Under the pieces are notes generated by a model that ran no database searches, was not told the origin of the DNA, and was given only the letters and a program-made list of their open reading frames with translations. 64,000 bases of DNA, taken from positions 501,507 through 565,506 of the forward strand of contig NZ_BMXU01000002.1 of assembly GCF_014651915.1 (NCBI RefSeq), read 5' to 3'. The stretch is from Parvularcula lutaonensis (GTDB lineage: Bacteria > Pseudomonadota > Alphaproteobacteria > Caulobacterales > Parvularculaceae). Numbering within the stretch: position 1 is the first letter of the stretch; each line of letters starts with the position of its first letter. This document shows positions 1 to 8,603 of this stretch, piece by piece. The translations under genes were made by a program, and so were the position numbers.

Positions 1-131
1 CGCTTGGCGAGCATGTACTCCTCGTCCTTCTCGAGCATCGGGAACTTACGGATCTCGGCAAGATAGCGGCTGAGGCCGCCTTCGGGGGTCAGCGGCAGTC
101 CACTCGTCGTCGTCAGGGCATTACCGGCCAT
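1..131 (-). CDS. rpoH: RNA polymerase sigma-32 factor RpoH (5' end only)
   Basis: Only the first 43 codons are inside the window; the gene continues beyond position 1. The start is an ATG at 131. The N-terminus reads MAGNALTTTSGLPLTPEGG and then SRYLAEIRKFPMLEKDEEYM, the conserved region 1.2 motif of alphaproteobacterial heat-shock sigma factors (LSRYLQEIRKFPML..EEEYMLAKRW). RpoH directs RNA polymerase to heat-shock promoters such as those of clpP, clpX and groESL; clpP and clpX lie further along this window. A purine-rich stretch precedes the ATG. The call is firm for the sigma-32 family, but which paralogue this is cannot be told, because some alphaproteobacteria carry two. Confidence 0.93.
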   Translation of the reverse strand, partial: MAGNALTTTSGLPLTPEGGLSRYLAEIRKFPMLEKDEEYMLAK

Positions 132-354
132 AGGTCGTTCCGCGGGTTTCTGTTCTCGGGAGGTTCGTTCCTGTGTCGTCGTCATCACCATGCCTGGTCA
201 ACACGGCGAGTTATTCGGCGTCCCACTCGATATGGTGACACATTGCCGCGAAGGGAACCCCTGAGGTTTCGGATTTGCAATCTCAGGATCCATCGTGGCC
301 CTCGAGGTGGCTTGGGCAGGTGCGGTCCGGGCCTCCAACCTGCTCGCGGGGCAA

Positions 355-385
355 AGAAAAACCGCCGCGGATAGCTCCGCGGCGG
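355..385 (-). terminator. Rho-independent terminator of the metzincin-type protease gene
   Basis: A perfect 9-bp inverted repeat (CCGCCGCGG at 362-370 and CCGCGGCGG at 377-385, 6-nt loop) is followed on the minus strand by a run of five T residues. It lies about 50 nt past the stop of the minus-strand protease gene. The remaining stretch up to the rpoH start at 131 holds no convincing reading frame and probably contains the rpoH promoter. Confidence 0.85.
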
Positions 386-435
386 CTGGTTTCGCTGACA
401 GGTCGGGGGGCGGGCTGCCCCTCCGCCTCTGCGTG

Positions 436-2184
436 TTAACTGCTCTCGTCGCCGATGAAGAGCTGCACGGCTGCGGCCATGGGCATGACCGTCTGGAAGC
501 GGCGCGGGCTCGGCGCGAAGTACATCAGGAGGTCATAGTCACCCTCGAGGAGGCTCTCGGCACCGACGGCCACGAGGCTGTCGGGCACGACACCGTCGCC
601 GTCGATGTCGAAGTAGAACTCATCGGGCGCGGTCACGACGAGGACGTAGTTCCCGGTTTCCTGGAAGGTGAAGTCGAACAGCAGCGGGTCGAAGGGTTCG
701 AACGTGTTGATGTTCGTCGCCACCGGCACGAAGCCTGCGAGCGGGTCGACGCGCAGAAGGTCGAGACGCGTCAGCGCGAAGTCGAAGATGTTCGAATCGC
801 TCTGGGAGATGATCTCGGCGGTGATCGTCTGGCCAGCCTTGCCCTTGAAGGCGTAGGTGTCGAAGCCCTGCGGCCCGTCGATCGTGCCCTGGAACCAGTA
901 GCTGTCGAGATAGCGATCGGGCTTGCCGGGGCGCATCGTCAGCGGACGCAGGATCGAGCGCTTCGGCTCGAAGAAACGGGGGATCTCGTTCGGGTCCGCG
1001 AGCTCGTTGATGAGCTGGGCTTCACTGACCAGCTTGGCGCGGGTCTGGGCGAGCTGCAGCTTGAGGTTCGAGCGCTGCGAGAACGAACGGTCGACCGTGG
1101 TGGCGTTCTGCAGGGGAAGACCCACGGAAGCGCCGGAGGCCATCAGGTTGAACGGCGTCTCGGTGGCCTCGATCGGGCCGGTATAGGCCGGGAGGAATGC
1201 ACCGGGAGCCGGACGGCCGGTGGTCGGCAGGCCCTGGTCGATCGGGCCGATCGAGTCGTGGTGCCGCAGGCCGAGGGTATGACCGATCTCGTGCGCGCCG
1301 GTGTTGGCCGACTGGTTGCGGACAGCGAATTGGAGCGCAGCGAAGTCAACTTCGCCATCGCCATCCGAGTCTGCCGGAACGATGCCCGAGAAGGCCTCGA
1401 AGGTGCCAACGGTGAAAAGCTCGCTGACCACGGTCCAGAGGCTCGCATCCGTGAAGGCGCCTGAATCGTAGTTGTCGTTACCGAAGTCGATCTCGTCGGC
1501 GCGGCCGAACAGGATCGAGAAGCTGACGGCGCCCGACGGCGTGAAGGTCAGGGTAACGTTGGTGCCTTGGCCGGGAACGCGGTCGTTATTGGCGAAGTCA
1601 ATCTCCGTATATGGACCGGAAGCCGGCTCGACATCGGTGACGATGAAGCCGTAGGGCTCAAGGTCGGCGCGCACACGGTCGAGAATGAACGCCCGGTCAT
1701 CGGCCATGTAGACGTAGTCGGGCAGCACGAAGGTGGTGACGAGCGAGCCGTCGACATCGAGAAGATCGACTTCGAAGGTCGGCAGCTGGCCAGCGTCGCG
1801 GTCGAAATCGAGGAAAATGACCGGATCGGCTGTCCTGCGGCGGATGGTGACGTCGCTGTTCACCCGCGCCTGAACGGCGTCCTCGGAGAAGTCGCTGCGG
1901 TAGCCGCTGAAGTTCGGGTCACTGGCGTCGTTCACCGAAATGCCGCTTTCGGCTTCGATGATCGCCATGACACGATCGACGGCCTTCTGGCGCGGGTCTT
2001 TCTTGACGCCGCAGAACATTTCGTGGTCGTCGGCGAGGGCGAAGTCTCCTGCGCGGAAGGCCTGGATCGCAGATTCCCCCGTCAGCCCGCGAATCGCGTC
2101 GGCGTCGGATGCGCTGGCCAGGCCGCCCCATGCGGCTGCCCCTGCGGCCAGCGAGGCCGATAGTGCTAGAATTTTCTTGTTCAC
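436..2184 (-). CDS. Secreted zinc metalloprotease, metzincin type, with a C-terminal PPC-like domain
   Basis: 582 aa. I chose the GTG at 2184 because a strong AGGAG ribosome site precedes it and an N-terminal signal peptide (NKKILALSASLAAGAAAWGG, then ASA) follows at once; an upstream in-frame ATG at 2235 lacks these. The zinc site HEIGHTLGLRH (about residues 298-308) is the HExxHxxGxxH motif of metzincins. The region before it has an Asp-rich stretch (DSDGDGEVDF) suggestive of calcium binding. Around residues 420-530 a beta-rich segment (YWFQGTIDG, FDTYAFKGKAGQTITAEI) resembles bacterial pre-peptidase C-terminal domains, which are often exported and trimmed. It probably digests extracellular protein. 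The exact MEROPS family is not clear from motifs alone. It is a single-gene unit with its own terminator. Confidence 0.8.
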   Translation of the reverse strand: MNKKILALSASLAAGAAAWGGLASASDADAIRGLTGESAIQAFRAGDFALADDHEMFCGVKKDPRQKAVDRVMAIIEAESGISVNDASDPNFSGYRSDFSEDAVQARVNSDVTIRRRTADPVIFLDFDRDAGQLPTFEVDLLDVDGSLVTTFVLPDYVYMADDRAFILDRVRADLEPYGFIVTDVEPASGPYTEIDFANNDRVPGQGTNVTLTFTPSGAVSFSILFGRADEIDFGNDNYDSGAFTDASLWTVVSELFTVGTFEAFSGIVPADSDGDGEVDFAALQFAVRNQSANTGAHEIGHTLGLRHHDSIGPIDQGLPTTGRPAPGAFLPAYTGPIEATETPFNLMASGASVGLPLQNATTVDRSFSQRSNLKLQLAQTRAKLVSEAQLINELADPNEIPRFFEPKRSILRPLTMRPGKPDRYLDSYWFQGTIDGPQGFDTYAFKGKAGQTITAEIISQSDSNIFDFALTRLDLLRVDPLAGFVPVATNINTFEPFDPLLFDFTFQETGNYVLVVTAPDEFYFDIDGDGVVPDSLVAVGAESLLEGDYDLLMYFAPSPRRFQTVMPMAAAVQLFIGDESS

Positions 2185-2361
2185 GTTGGATCTCCTCTTC
2201 CCCTCCCCCGTCCAGAGGAGTGATCGGTTCACCATGAACGATCGTTAGGAAAATGAAAGTGACAGTATCACGTTCCGACTGGAAATTATCAGTGTTCCAA
2301 ACGCTCTAAAGGGCGAATTTCAGCACGCTTCTTCACCTATTCCGTGTGACGGAACCGCCCG

Positions 2362-3369
2362 TCACAGCGCGCGGAGCAGGTCGCGGAGGGCGCGGAAGTC
2401 CTCTGGCGGCGGGGTTTCGAAACGCATGGACTCGCCTGTGACCGGGTGCTCGAAGCCGAGGGTCGCTGCGTGCAGGGCCTGCCGCCGGAACGCTCTTACC
2501 GCTTCGCGCGCTGCGACAACATGCTCCTCATCACCGCCGAGGCCCGCAAGACCCGCGCGGCCATAAAGTCGGTCTCCGAGCAGCGGGTGGCCCGTGGCGC
2601 TGAGATGGACGCGAATCTGGTGGGTGCGGCCTGTCTCGAGGGTGCATTCGATGAGCGACGCCACGGGCTCGCCAGCGACCTTGCCGCGACCTTCGCCATA
2701 GGCCTCGAGACGCCTGTAGTGGGTGATGGCCTCACGGGCGTCGGGGCGCTCGAAGCTCCAGTCGACTTCGCGCTTGAGGCGGTCCTTGGTGGAGCGGGCA
2801 ATCGGAATGTCGATGGTCCCCGAAGCGGGCCGCGGATCGGCGTGGCAGAGCGCGAGATACTTCCGTTCGATGTCGTGGATCGAGAAAAGACGCCGGAGCC
2901 CCCGATGGGCATCGTCATGCTTGGCGACGACCATGACGCCCGAGGTATCCTTGTCGAGACGGTGCACGATGCCGGGCCGGGCGACCCCGCCGATGCCCGA
3001 GAGGGAGCCGCGGCAGTGATGCAGGAGAGCGTTGACCAAGGTTCCGTCCCAGTTTCCTGCAGCGGGGTGGACGACCAGCCCCGCGGGCTTGTCGATGACG
3101 ATGAGATGCTCGTCTTCGAAAAGGACATTGAGGGGGATGTCCTGGGCTTCGGGCGCGGCTTCCTTTACCGGCGGCGGCACGAGGGCGATTTCCTCGCCTT
3201 CCTGCACCTTGTGGGTCGGGTCCGTCATGACCTCGCCGCCAATGGTCAGGGCACCTTCCTTGATGAGTGCCTTGACCTGGGTGCGGGAATGGCCGGTTTG
3301 TCCGGCGAGCCACCGGTCGATGCGCTCGCCCGGACTTTCGGTGACGGTGATATGGATGGGATCGTTCAC
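2362..3369 (-). CDS. rluD: 23S rRNA pseudouridine synthase, RluA/RluD family
   Basis: 335 aa from a GTG at 3369 (product MNDPIHITVTESPGERIDRW). A start at 3417 would overlap the divergent gene and adds no conserved residues. An N-terminal S4 RNA-binding domain (RIDRWLAGQTGHSRTQVKALI, about residues 16-65) precedes the pseudouridine synthase domain. The catalytic motif HRLDKDTSG is at residues 136-144, with the nucleophilic Asp at 139, the same number as in E. coli RluD. RTHQIRVHL near residue 250 is the second conserved motif. The family isomerises uridines of helix 69 in 23S rRNA. RluA, RluC and RluD subfamilies are hard to separate by eye; the S4 domain and Asp position favour RluD. Confidence 0.93.
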   Translation of the reverse strand: MNDPIHITVTESPGERIDRWLAGQTGHSRTQVKALIKEGALTIGGEVMTDPTHKVQEGEEIALVPPPVKEAAPEAQDIPLNVLFEDEHLIVIDKPAGLVVHPAAGNWDGTLVNALLHHCRGSLSGIGGVARPGIVHRLDKDTSGVMVVAKHDDAHRGLRRLFSIHDIERKYLALCHADPRPASGTIDIPIARSTKDRLKREVDWSFERPDAREAITHYRRLEAYGEGRGKVAGEPVASLIECTLETGRTHQIRVHLSATGHPLLGDRLYGRAGLAGLGGDEEHVVAAREAVRAFRRQALHAATLGFEHPVTGESMRFETPPPEDFRALRDLLRAL

Positions 3370-3415
3370 GGCTCGCCCCGTGCAAATCTCTGCGGCTTCT
3401 GTCAAACCCCGTCGC

Positions 3416-3739
3416 ATGACGAACACCCCTGATTCCGCCCCTCCCGTTCCCAGCCATGCCGTGGCCAAGGGTTTTGCCCTCGGATTGGGCCTTTTGCTGG
3501 TCGGAGGCACGGCAGTCCTCATCACATTGCTCGTGACACGTAACACCGGGACGGCGCCTGTGCCGGTGGACCAGCCCATCGCCGCGATCGAACTTCAGGT
3601 GGGTGAGAAAATCACATCCACTAGTGCTCTGGAGGGACAGGCACTTTTCATGATCGAAGGGCCAGGGGGCGCGCAAAGAGTGTTGATCCTAGACCTTGCA
3701 ACCGGAGAGAGAAGGGAGATTCCGGTTTCGCGTCGCTAA
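3416..3739 (+). CDS. DUF6476-like single-pass membrane protein
   Basis: 107 aa, starting at the ATG at 3416 (MTNTPDSAPPVPSHAV). One hydrophobic helix covers about residues 21-42 (GFALGLGLLLVGGTAVLITLLV), followed by a soluble tail with a short beta-like repeat region ending in IPVSRR. Small proteins of this layout (DUF6476) sit divergently next to the RluA-family pseudouridine synthase gene in many alphaproteobacteria, as here (47 bp between starts). Function is unknown. The tail (VGEKITSTSALEGQALFMIEG) resembles a small sensor or lid module, but I cannot assign a role. Confidence 0.75.
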   Translation: MTNTPDSAPPVPSHAVAKGFALGLGLLLVGGTAVLITLLVTRNTGTAPVPVDQPIAAIELQVGEKITSTSALEGQALFMIEGPGGAQRVLILDLATGERREIPVSRR

Positions 3740-3896
3740 ACGAAGCGTAACCGACCAATTGAATTTCCGGGCTTTTTTCTCGCGGAAAGTCTGCCATTTG
3801 ATGGAACGAGGGTCGCCAAGGCGGCCTCAGGCGGGGTGCCGCTCCCCTCGTTCCCCCTCAAGGTACCCCGCCGACTCTTACCCCCTCCCAGTATTC

Positions 3897-4811
3897 TCAG
3901 GACTGTAGCGCCGGCTTTGGTTGTGGTGCCCGAGAGCGCCTGATCGCGTCCCAGGCAAAGATGCCTGCCGCGATCCAGATAAAGGCGAAGCAGAGCTGGT
4001 GCGCCCGTGTGAACGGTTCGCCGTCGATCAGGCCGATGAGGAACTGCAGGGTCGGGCCGATGAACTGCAAGAACCCTAATGTCGACAATTGCAGCCGTCT
4101 TGCGCCGAGCGCGAAGCAAAGGAGCGGCAGGACGGTGATCGGCCCTGCCGCCAAAAGGAGGGCGGTGAGCGCGGGTGCCGTGCCGAATGCCTGCTCGGCC
4201 TCGGGAACGAAGAACAGGAGATAGCCGAGCGCGAAAGGCGCAAGGATCAGGGTCTCGATGAAGAGCCCCGGCATCGCCCCAACGGGAGCGAGCTTCCGGA
4301 TATACCCATACCCCGTAAAGCTGACAGCGAGAACGAGTGAGATTGTCGGGAACTTGCCGCCATAGACGGTGAGGATGCTGACACCGATCACTGCGAGGGC
4401 CACGGCGACCTGCTGCGGCCGGCCGAGCTTTTCTCCCAGGAAAAGGACGCCCACGAGCACGTAGATCAGCGGGTTGATGTAATAGCCGAGCGATGCCTCG
4501 AAGATATGCTGGCTCTGCACGGCAGCGATGTAGATCAGCCAATTGAGCGCGATGATCGCCGAGCTGGCAAACAGGGCTATCATGACCTTCGGATCGCGCA
4601 GCGCCTGCTTCACATCCGGCCATTGCTTCCGCCCGATGATGATGAGCGCGCCGAAGGGCACGGACCAGATGATCCTGTGCACGAGGACCTGGTCAGCGCC
4701 GACATCCCTGAGGGCGATCAGGAAAAGGGGGAGGAGTCCCCACATGGTATAGGCGGCAATAGCCGCGGAGACACCGAGGCGGGTCTCGTTCTGGGGGACG
4801 GTGGCGCTCAT
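3897..4811 (-). CDS. rarD: EamA/RarD-type drug/metabolite transporter
   Basis: 304 aa with about ten predicted membrane helices in two EamA repeats. The N-terminal half begins GVSAAIAAYTMWGLLPLFLIAL and contains VLVHRIIWSVPFGALI, both diagnostic of the RarD subfamily; FLQFIGPTLQFLIG near residue 245 is the corresponding motif in the second repeat. RarD proteins were named for chloramphenicol sensitivity in Pseudomonas, but the substrate is not established. The ATG at 4811 places the first helix correctly. The gene converges on the DUF6476 gene, and the 157 nt between their stops hold no gene I can support. Confidence 0.93.
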   Translation of the reverse strand: MSATVPQNETRLGVSAAIAAYTMWGLLPLFLIALRDVGADQVLVHRIIWSVPFGALIIIGRKQWPDVKQALRDPKVMIALFASSAIIALNWLIYIAAVQSQHIFEASLGYYINPLIYVLVGVLFLGEKLGRPQQVAVALAVIGVSILTVYGGKFPTISLVLAVSFTGYGYIRKLAPVGAMPGLFIETLILAPFALGYLLFFVPEAEQAFGTAPALTALLLAAGPITVLPLLCFALGARRLQLSTLGFLQFIGPTLQFLIGLIDGEPFTRAHQLCFAFIWIAAGIFAWDAIRRSRAPQPKPALQS

Positions 4812-4908
4812 GGGGCGCAGCTAGCAGCGCGCGGCGCGATGAACAGCCGGTATTCGTGCAGGACTGTCTTTCGCCGGACGGGCGTCCCCGCCCGCTTGTT
4901 CTCGTCCG

Positions 4909-5331
4909 CTAGCGGAGCTTCCGTCCGCTTTTCTCGTCGGTCAGTTTGGGCGTCGAGCGGCCGAAGAGCAGCATGACACCGGGAACGATCAGCATCCAGA
5001 GCGGCGTCAGGGCCCTGGCCACGCCCGCGGCGACCGGGATGGCAATCAGCAGAGCGCCCGCAACCCTGCGCCCCGGAACGCTGCCGGTCTTCAGGTGGCT
5101 GGCGGTGACGAGCCAGCCGATGACCAGGAGCATCGCGCTGAACAAGGTGAACCAGAAGACCGCAGGGTTGAGGTCTTCGCCACCGGACAGCGCGGCGAAG
5201 TCTTCCTGGTGGATCAGGTAGCCGAGTGCGGCATGGCCCACAGCCTCGGCCATGAGGACGGGACCTGCGAGTTTCAGCATCCGCTGGCGGTCGAAGCGGT
5301 CTTTGAGCGAAGGGGCCGGATGGGAACTCAT
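4909..5331 (-). CDS. Uncharacterised four-helix membrane protein (DUF6463-like)
   Basis: 140 aa. After a charged N-terminus (MSSHPAPSLKDRFDRQRMLK) come four hydrophobic segments at roughly residues 20-40, 57-80, 87-105 and 110-125. The pattern of an N-terminal GHAALGYL segment, a central FWFTLFSAMLLVIGWLV helix and a Pro-containing last helix is like small DUF6463 membrane proteins, but this is a weak match by eye. It ends in a basic tail (KLTDEKSGRKLR). It could be co-transcribed with rarD 97 bp downstream. No function can be proposed. Confidence 0.6.
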   Translation of the reverse strand: MSSHPAPSLKDRFDRQRMLKLAGPVLMAEAVGHAALGYLIHQEDFAALSGGEDLNPAVFWFTLFSAMLLVIGWLVTASHLKTGSVPGRRVAGALLIAIPVAAGVARALTPLWMLIVPGVMLLFGRSTPKLTDEKSGRKLR

Positions 5332-5489
5332 CGGATCAACCTAGCGCGATCGCGGGGCCGGTGCATCGCTCGGCCTCTTCCTCGCGAGGGCGTGATCGGA
5401 ACGCACTCCATGCGTTCACAGCTGCGATAGCCTGCAACCATTGAGGGCCGGGATTTGTCTGCCTTTCGAAGCAGATTTGGGAGATCCGC

Positions 5490-5969
5490 ATGGCTAATCT
5501 GGATCAAGGCACTGGAACCGGCGCGAACGTTGGCCAGGAACCGGATTGGAAGATCAAGGAAGAGAACGTCAGGGCCCAAGCCAAGCAAACCGCCCGCCGG
5601 GCGAAATCGCTGGCCTCGACCGCGACCGCGGCAAAGATCGACGAGCATAAAAGCCAGCTTTCGACCACGATCAAGAACGTCGCTGCAGGTCTCGAGAAGG
5701 GGACTGACGAACTCGACCGCTCGGACCTCACCCGCATCACGGAGAAGGCGGCGGAGCAGCTCAAGAAGCTGGCGAGCGAAGTCGAGCGTCGTGACGGCGA
5801 AACGATGCTGTCGAGTCTTGCCGACCAGGCCCGCAAACGGCCGGTCGCCTCGATTGCAGGCGGCGTCCTGCTCGGTCTCGCCCTGTCGCGCGCCCTGAAG
5901 GCAACGCCGCAGACCGCTGCGTCCGATGGCGAGGACCGCACCGCGTACACAACCTACAACGCCGAGTAA
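5490..5969 (+). CDS. YqjD/ElaB-like (DUF883/DUF3618-type) membrane-anchored helical protein
   Basis: 159 aa. Most of the chain (residues about 20-115) is a charged Ala/Lys/Glu-rich amphipathic helix or coiled coil (AKQTARRAKSLASTATAAKI, EKAAEQLKKLASEVERR). It is followed by a short GlyAla membrane-anchor motif (RKRPVASIAGGVLLGLALSRAL, residues about 117-138) and a polar tail. The architecture matches E. coli YqjD/ElaB, inner-membrane proteins that bind ribosomes in stationary phase. It is the first gene of a three-gene unit (11 bp to the next ATG). An ATG at 5490 follows a GGGAGATCC ribosome-site-like sequence. Confidence 0.75.
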   Translation: MANLDQGTGTGANVGQEPDWKIKEENVRAQAKQTARRAKSLASTATAAKIDEHKSQLSTTIKNVAAGLEKGTDELDRSDLTRITEKAAEQLKKLASEVERRDGETMLSSLADQARKRPVASIAGGVLLGLALSRALKATPQTAASDGEDRTAYTTYNAE

Positions 5970-5980
5970 CGGAGGGATCG

Positions 5981-6376
5981 ATGTCTTCCACCGCACCACG
6001 CAGGGATTTTGTCGATATCCTGGCGAGCATCGCCCAGAACGCCGCCGAGCTTGTCTCGGTCGAGGCGCGCATGGCCCGCGACGAGGTGATCGATCGCGGC
6101 AAGGAAACGCTCACGGGCGGCATCCTGACGCTTCTCGCCGGCGTTCTTTCGATCCCGGTCCTGATCTTCGCCGGCCTGGCGCTGAGCGCCGCGTTGCTTC
6201 CGGATTTCGGACCCGTTGCCGCCCATCTCATTACTGCTCTCGTCTTCACCGTGATCGCCCTCGCGGTCTATTTCTACGGCCGCTCCAAGATCGGTGGCCA
6301 CGGCGAGACGTTGGCCCACACGAAGTCGCAGCTTCGCCGCGACCGTGAGACGATCAGGGAGAATCTGACCCAATGA
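5981..6376 (+). CDS. Phage-holin-X/YqjE-like membrane protein
   Basis: 131 aa. An N-terminal helix (ASIAQNAAELVSVEARMARDEV) precedes two closely spaced membrane helices, at about residues 47-69 and 75-100 (ILTLLAGVLSIPVLIFAGLAL and HLITALVFTVIALAVYFYG). A basic tail follows. This is the layout of the holin-X superfamily (DUF1469, YqjE), which is chromosomal and usually paired with YqjD-like proteins; the name does not imply prophage origin. The ribosome site GGAGGG precedes the ATG. The stop overlaps the next gene's start in an ATGA, so the two are translationally coupled. Confidence 0.8.
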   Translation: MSSTAPRRDFVDILASIAQNAAELVSVEARMARDEVIDRGKETLTGGILTLLAGVLSIPVLIFAGLALSAALLPDFGPVAAHLITALVFTVIALAVYFYGRSKIGGHGETLAHTKSQLRRDRETIRENLTQ

Positions 6377-7365
6377 CCGAATACGACCAAAAAGAGAACA
6401 TCGCCGAAGCCAAGCGCCAGGCCCTCGCTAGCGACCTGGCCGAACTGAAGGACCGTCTGTCGTCGAACAGTCTCGTCAGCTCGGTCGCCAACTTCTTCGG
6501 TATGGATACGCACAGCTTCCGGCGCGCCACCCGCGCCAGCGACGATCTCCTGCCCTATGCCATGATCGGGGCGGGGGCTGCGATGATCGCCGGGCGCTTG
6601 TGGGAACGGCGGCGGGAGCCGCAGGCACCGGAGGACGATTACCTCCTCGCCGAAGACATTGGCAGCGCCCATCGACGCCTGCGCCAGCGTCAGAACGAAA
6701 GCGACGACGCTTACGCGCGCCGCACCTATGACGAGTATGGCCGCCGTCTCGAAATCGAGCGCATGGATGGCGAGGACGACGACAGCTTCATGGACCGCGT
6801 CGATGCAGCCATGCAGTCGCTGTCCGAACGGATGGGTCATCGCTATGGCCAGGCCAGCCAGAGCCTTTCCGATGCAGGCGCTCGGGTCAAAGACACCGCG
6901 CGTTCGGTCAGACACAACGTCTCCGGTGCTGCAAGCGCGACCAAGGACGGCCTGAAGTCGGCGGCGTCCAGCGTGAAGGAAGCTGCGAAGGGGGCCACCT
7001 CGTCGATGTCGAGCGTTGCGTCGGGGACCAGGAGATCGGTCTCCGAACGGGCGCAGGCCCTTCGCGACCATGTCGCTTCGCTGAGCCAGCACGCCGCCGA
7101 GCAGGCCCGCCGGCTCAAGGAGCAAGGCAAGGTCAAGATCACGCAAATCAAGCAAGCCCACGAGGAGAACCCGGCGGTCGGTGTCGGCCTCGGGGTCGGC
7201 CTCGGCCTCATTCTCGGCTCGCTCCTTCCCACAACCGAGCGCGAGAAGAAGGCTACCGAACCGCTCGCCGACGCGCTGATGTCGGCCGCGAACACAGCGC
7301 TCTCCAACATGAACGAACGAATCGAGCAGGCCGAGAGCGAAGTCCAGGACCGGGTCACGCACTAA
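6373..7365 (+). CDS. Long YqjD/apolipoprotein-like helical membrane protein
   Basis: 330 aa, overlapping the previous gene by 4 nt (ATGA). The N-terminus (AKRQALASDLAELKDRLSSN) resembles DUF3618-type proteins. A short hydrophobic segment lies near residues 55-70 (LLPYAMIGAGAAMIAGRLW), then an acidic region, then a long Ala/Ser/Lys helical tract (residues about 155-265) with apolipoprotein/LEA-like heptads (SVKEAAKGATSSMSSVASGT). The motif ENPAVGVGLGVGLGLILGSLLP (about 270-290) repeats the YqjD anchor. It may be a larger relative of the 5490 gene. Envelope stress or ribosome tethering is possible but is inference only. A strong hairpin follows. Confidence 0.75.
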   Translation: MTEYDQKENIAEAKRQALASDLAELKDRLSSNSLVSSVANFFGMDTHSFRRATRASDDLLPYAMIGAGAAMIAGRLWERRREPQAPEDDYLLAEDIGSAHRRLRQRQNESDDAYARRTYDEYGRRLEIERMDGEDDDSFMDRVDAAMQSLSERMGHRYGQASQSLSDAGARVKDTARSVRHNVSGAASATKDGLKSAASSVKEAAKGATSSMSSVASGTRRSVSERAQALRDHVASLSQHAAEQARRLKEQGKVKITQIKQAHEENPAVGVGLGVGLGLILGSLLPTTEREKKATEPLADALMSAANTALSNMNERIEQAESEVQDRVTH

Positions 7366-7385
7366 TCGCCTGTTCCAGCAAACGA

Positions 7386-7420
7386 AAAGAGCCCCGGAGC
7401 GCTTGCGCTCCGGGGCTTTC
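7386..7420 (+). terminator. Rho-independent terminator closing the YqjD/holin-X operon
   Basis: A perfect 13-bp stem (AGCCCCGGAGCGC at 7390-7402 with its complement at 7405-7417) is followed by TTTC. The hairpin lies 20 nt past the stop of the 330-aa gene. A-rich sequence on the other side (GAAAAG) would give a weak U-run on the minus strand as well. Between it and the next gene at 7536 I see only a probable promoter region. Confidence 0.85.
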
Positions 7421-7535
7421 GTGTCTCGGATCGAGAAATGACAGCTCATCCTGCGCATGAGCAAACTTTAGGTAACCCTCTGCATTGAAAACACACTTTC
7501 GGTCACGCCGGTAGGGCAGAGGAATCTTTCAGGGC

Positions 7536-8600
7536 ATGGATACGCAGACACCAGCGGAGCAGCCGCAGGCGCTCCCCTTCACCTTTCACGGCAAGGCCGG
7601 CGAGTTTTTCGGTATCTGGATTGTCAACCTGTTGCTGAGCGTCGTCACGCTCGGAGTCTATTCCGCGTGGGCCAAGGTGCGGACCAACCGCTATTTTTAC
7701 GGATCGACCCGGCTCGATGGCGATGCCTTCAGCTATCACGCAAGGCCGCTTCAGATCCTGATTGCGCGTATCATCGTCGTCTCCGTGCTCATCATTTTCA
7801 ATCTCGTGATCTCGATCGAGCCGATGATCGGCCTGGCCGTGTTGCCAGTGTTCTTCTTCCTTTTCCCGTGGCTGATCGGCAGGTCGCTCCGGTTCCAGGC
7901 GCGGGTGTCACGCTGGCGCGGGATCTCGTTCGACTTCGACACGGCCTACTGGCCAACCTTCGTGACCATCTACATCGTGCCGCTGATCACGATATTCTCC
8001 TTCGGCCTTGGCGCCCCGGTCGCGACCAAGCTGACATGGGAGTGGTATCTTGGAAGGCACAGCTTCGGGGACCGTCCGTTCACGTCGGAAATTTCCCTCG
8101 GCAAGCTCTATGGCCTGTTCGGGGTCCTTTTCGTGGTCGGTTTCCTGGCTTTCGGCGGTCTGGCCCTTGTTCTCGCTGTGAGCGGTATCGTCGACCGGCT
8201 GTCGGCGTCCGCGGCGGGCGACTTTGCGGCCTTCGGAGCCCTCCTCGTCATCTACAGCTTCGTGATCCTGCTCGCCATCCTGCAGCTTGTCTGGACTGCG
8301 GGCGTGCGGAATATTGCCTTTGAGACGCTCGTCCTCGACGGCAAGCACCACTTCCGCTCGACGATCTCGAAACGCCGTTACGCCTGGATCGTGGTCAGTA
8401 ACCTCATTGTCACTGTACTGACGTTTGGCTTGATGACGCCGTGGGCCGCGGTGCGTCTGGCCCGCTACATCGCCAGCGCGACCGCAGTCTTGCCCGGCGG
8501 TCCGCTGGACGATTTCGTGCAGGACGTGAAAGAAACCTCAGGCGTGATCGGCGAGGAATATGTGGACCTCGAAGGCATAGATATCGGGGTGGGCCTCTGA
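7536..8600 (+). CDS. DUF898 (YjgN family) membrane protein
   Basis: 354 aa. The N-terminal motif FTFHGKAGEFFGIWIVNLLL followed by YSAWAKVRTNRYFYGSTRLDG is diagnostic of DUF898/YjgN. The motif recurs in the second half as FGLMTPWAAVRLARYI. About six to seven membrane helices are visible. The family is not functionally characterised. It lies 3 nt upstream of an M48-type protease gene, a pairing seen in other bacteria, which suggests that the two act together in the inner membrane. Confidence 0.9.
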   Translation: MDTQTPAEQPQALPFTFHGKAGEFFGIWIVNLLLSVVTLGVYSAWAKVRTNRYFYGSTRLDGDAFSYHARPLQILIARIIVVSVLIIFNLVISIEPMIGLAVLPVFFFLFPWLIGRSLRFQARVSRWRGISFDFDTAYWPTFVTIYIVPLITIFSFGLGAPVATKLTWEWYLGRHSFGDRPFTSEISLGKLYGLFGVLFVVGFLAFGGLALVLAVSGIVDRLSASAAGDFAAFGALLVIYSFVILLAILQLVWTAGVRNIAFETLVLDGKHHFRSTISKRRYAWIVVSNLIVTVLTFGLMTPWAAVRLARYIASATAVLPGGPLDDFVQDVKETSGVIGEEYVDLEGIDIGVGL

Positions 8601-8603
8601 AGC

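Noticed and set aside
295-1464. Long reading frame opposite the metzincin-type protease gene.
   Set aside because: It is the complement of a gene with clear signal peptide, zinc motif and ribosome site; the composition is that of an antisense shadow in GC-rich DNA.
5981-6376. Holin-X-type gene as evidence of a prophage.
   Set aside because: Holin-X/YqjE proteins are ordinary chromosomal genes paired with YqjD, and no phage structural or integrase genes are near.
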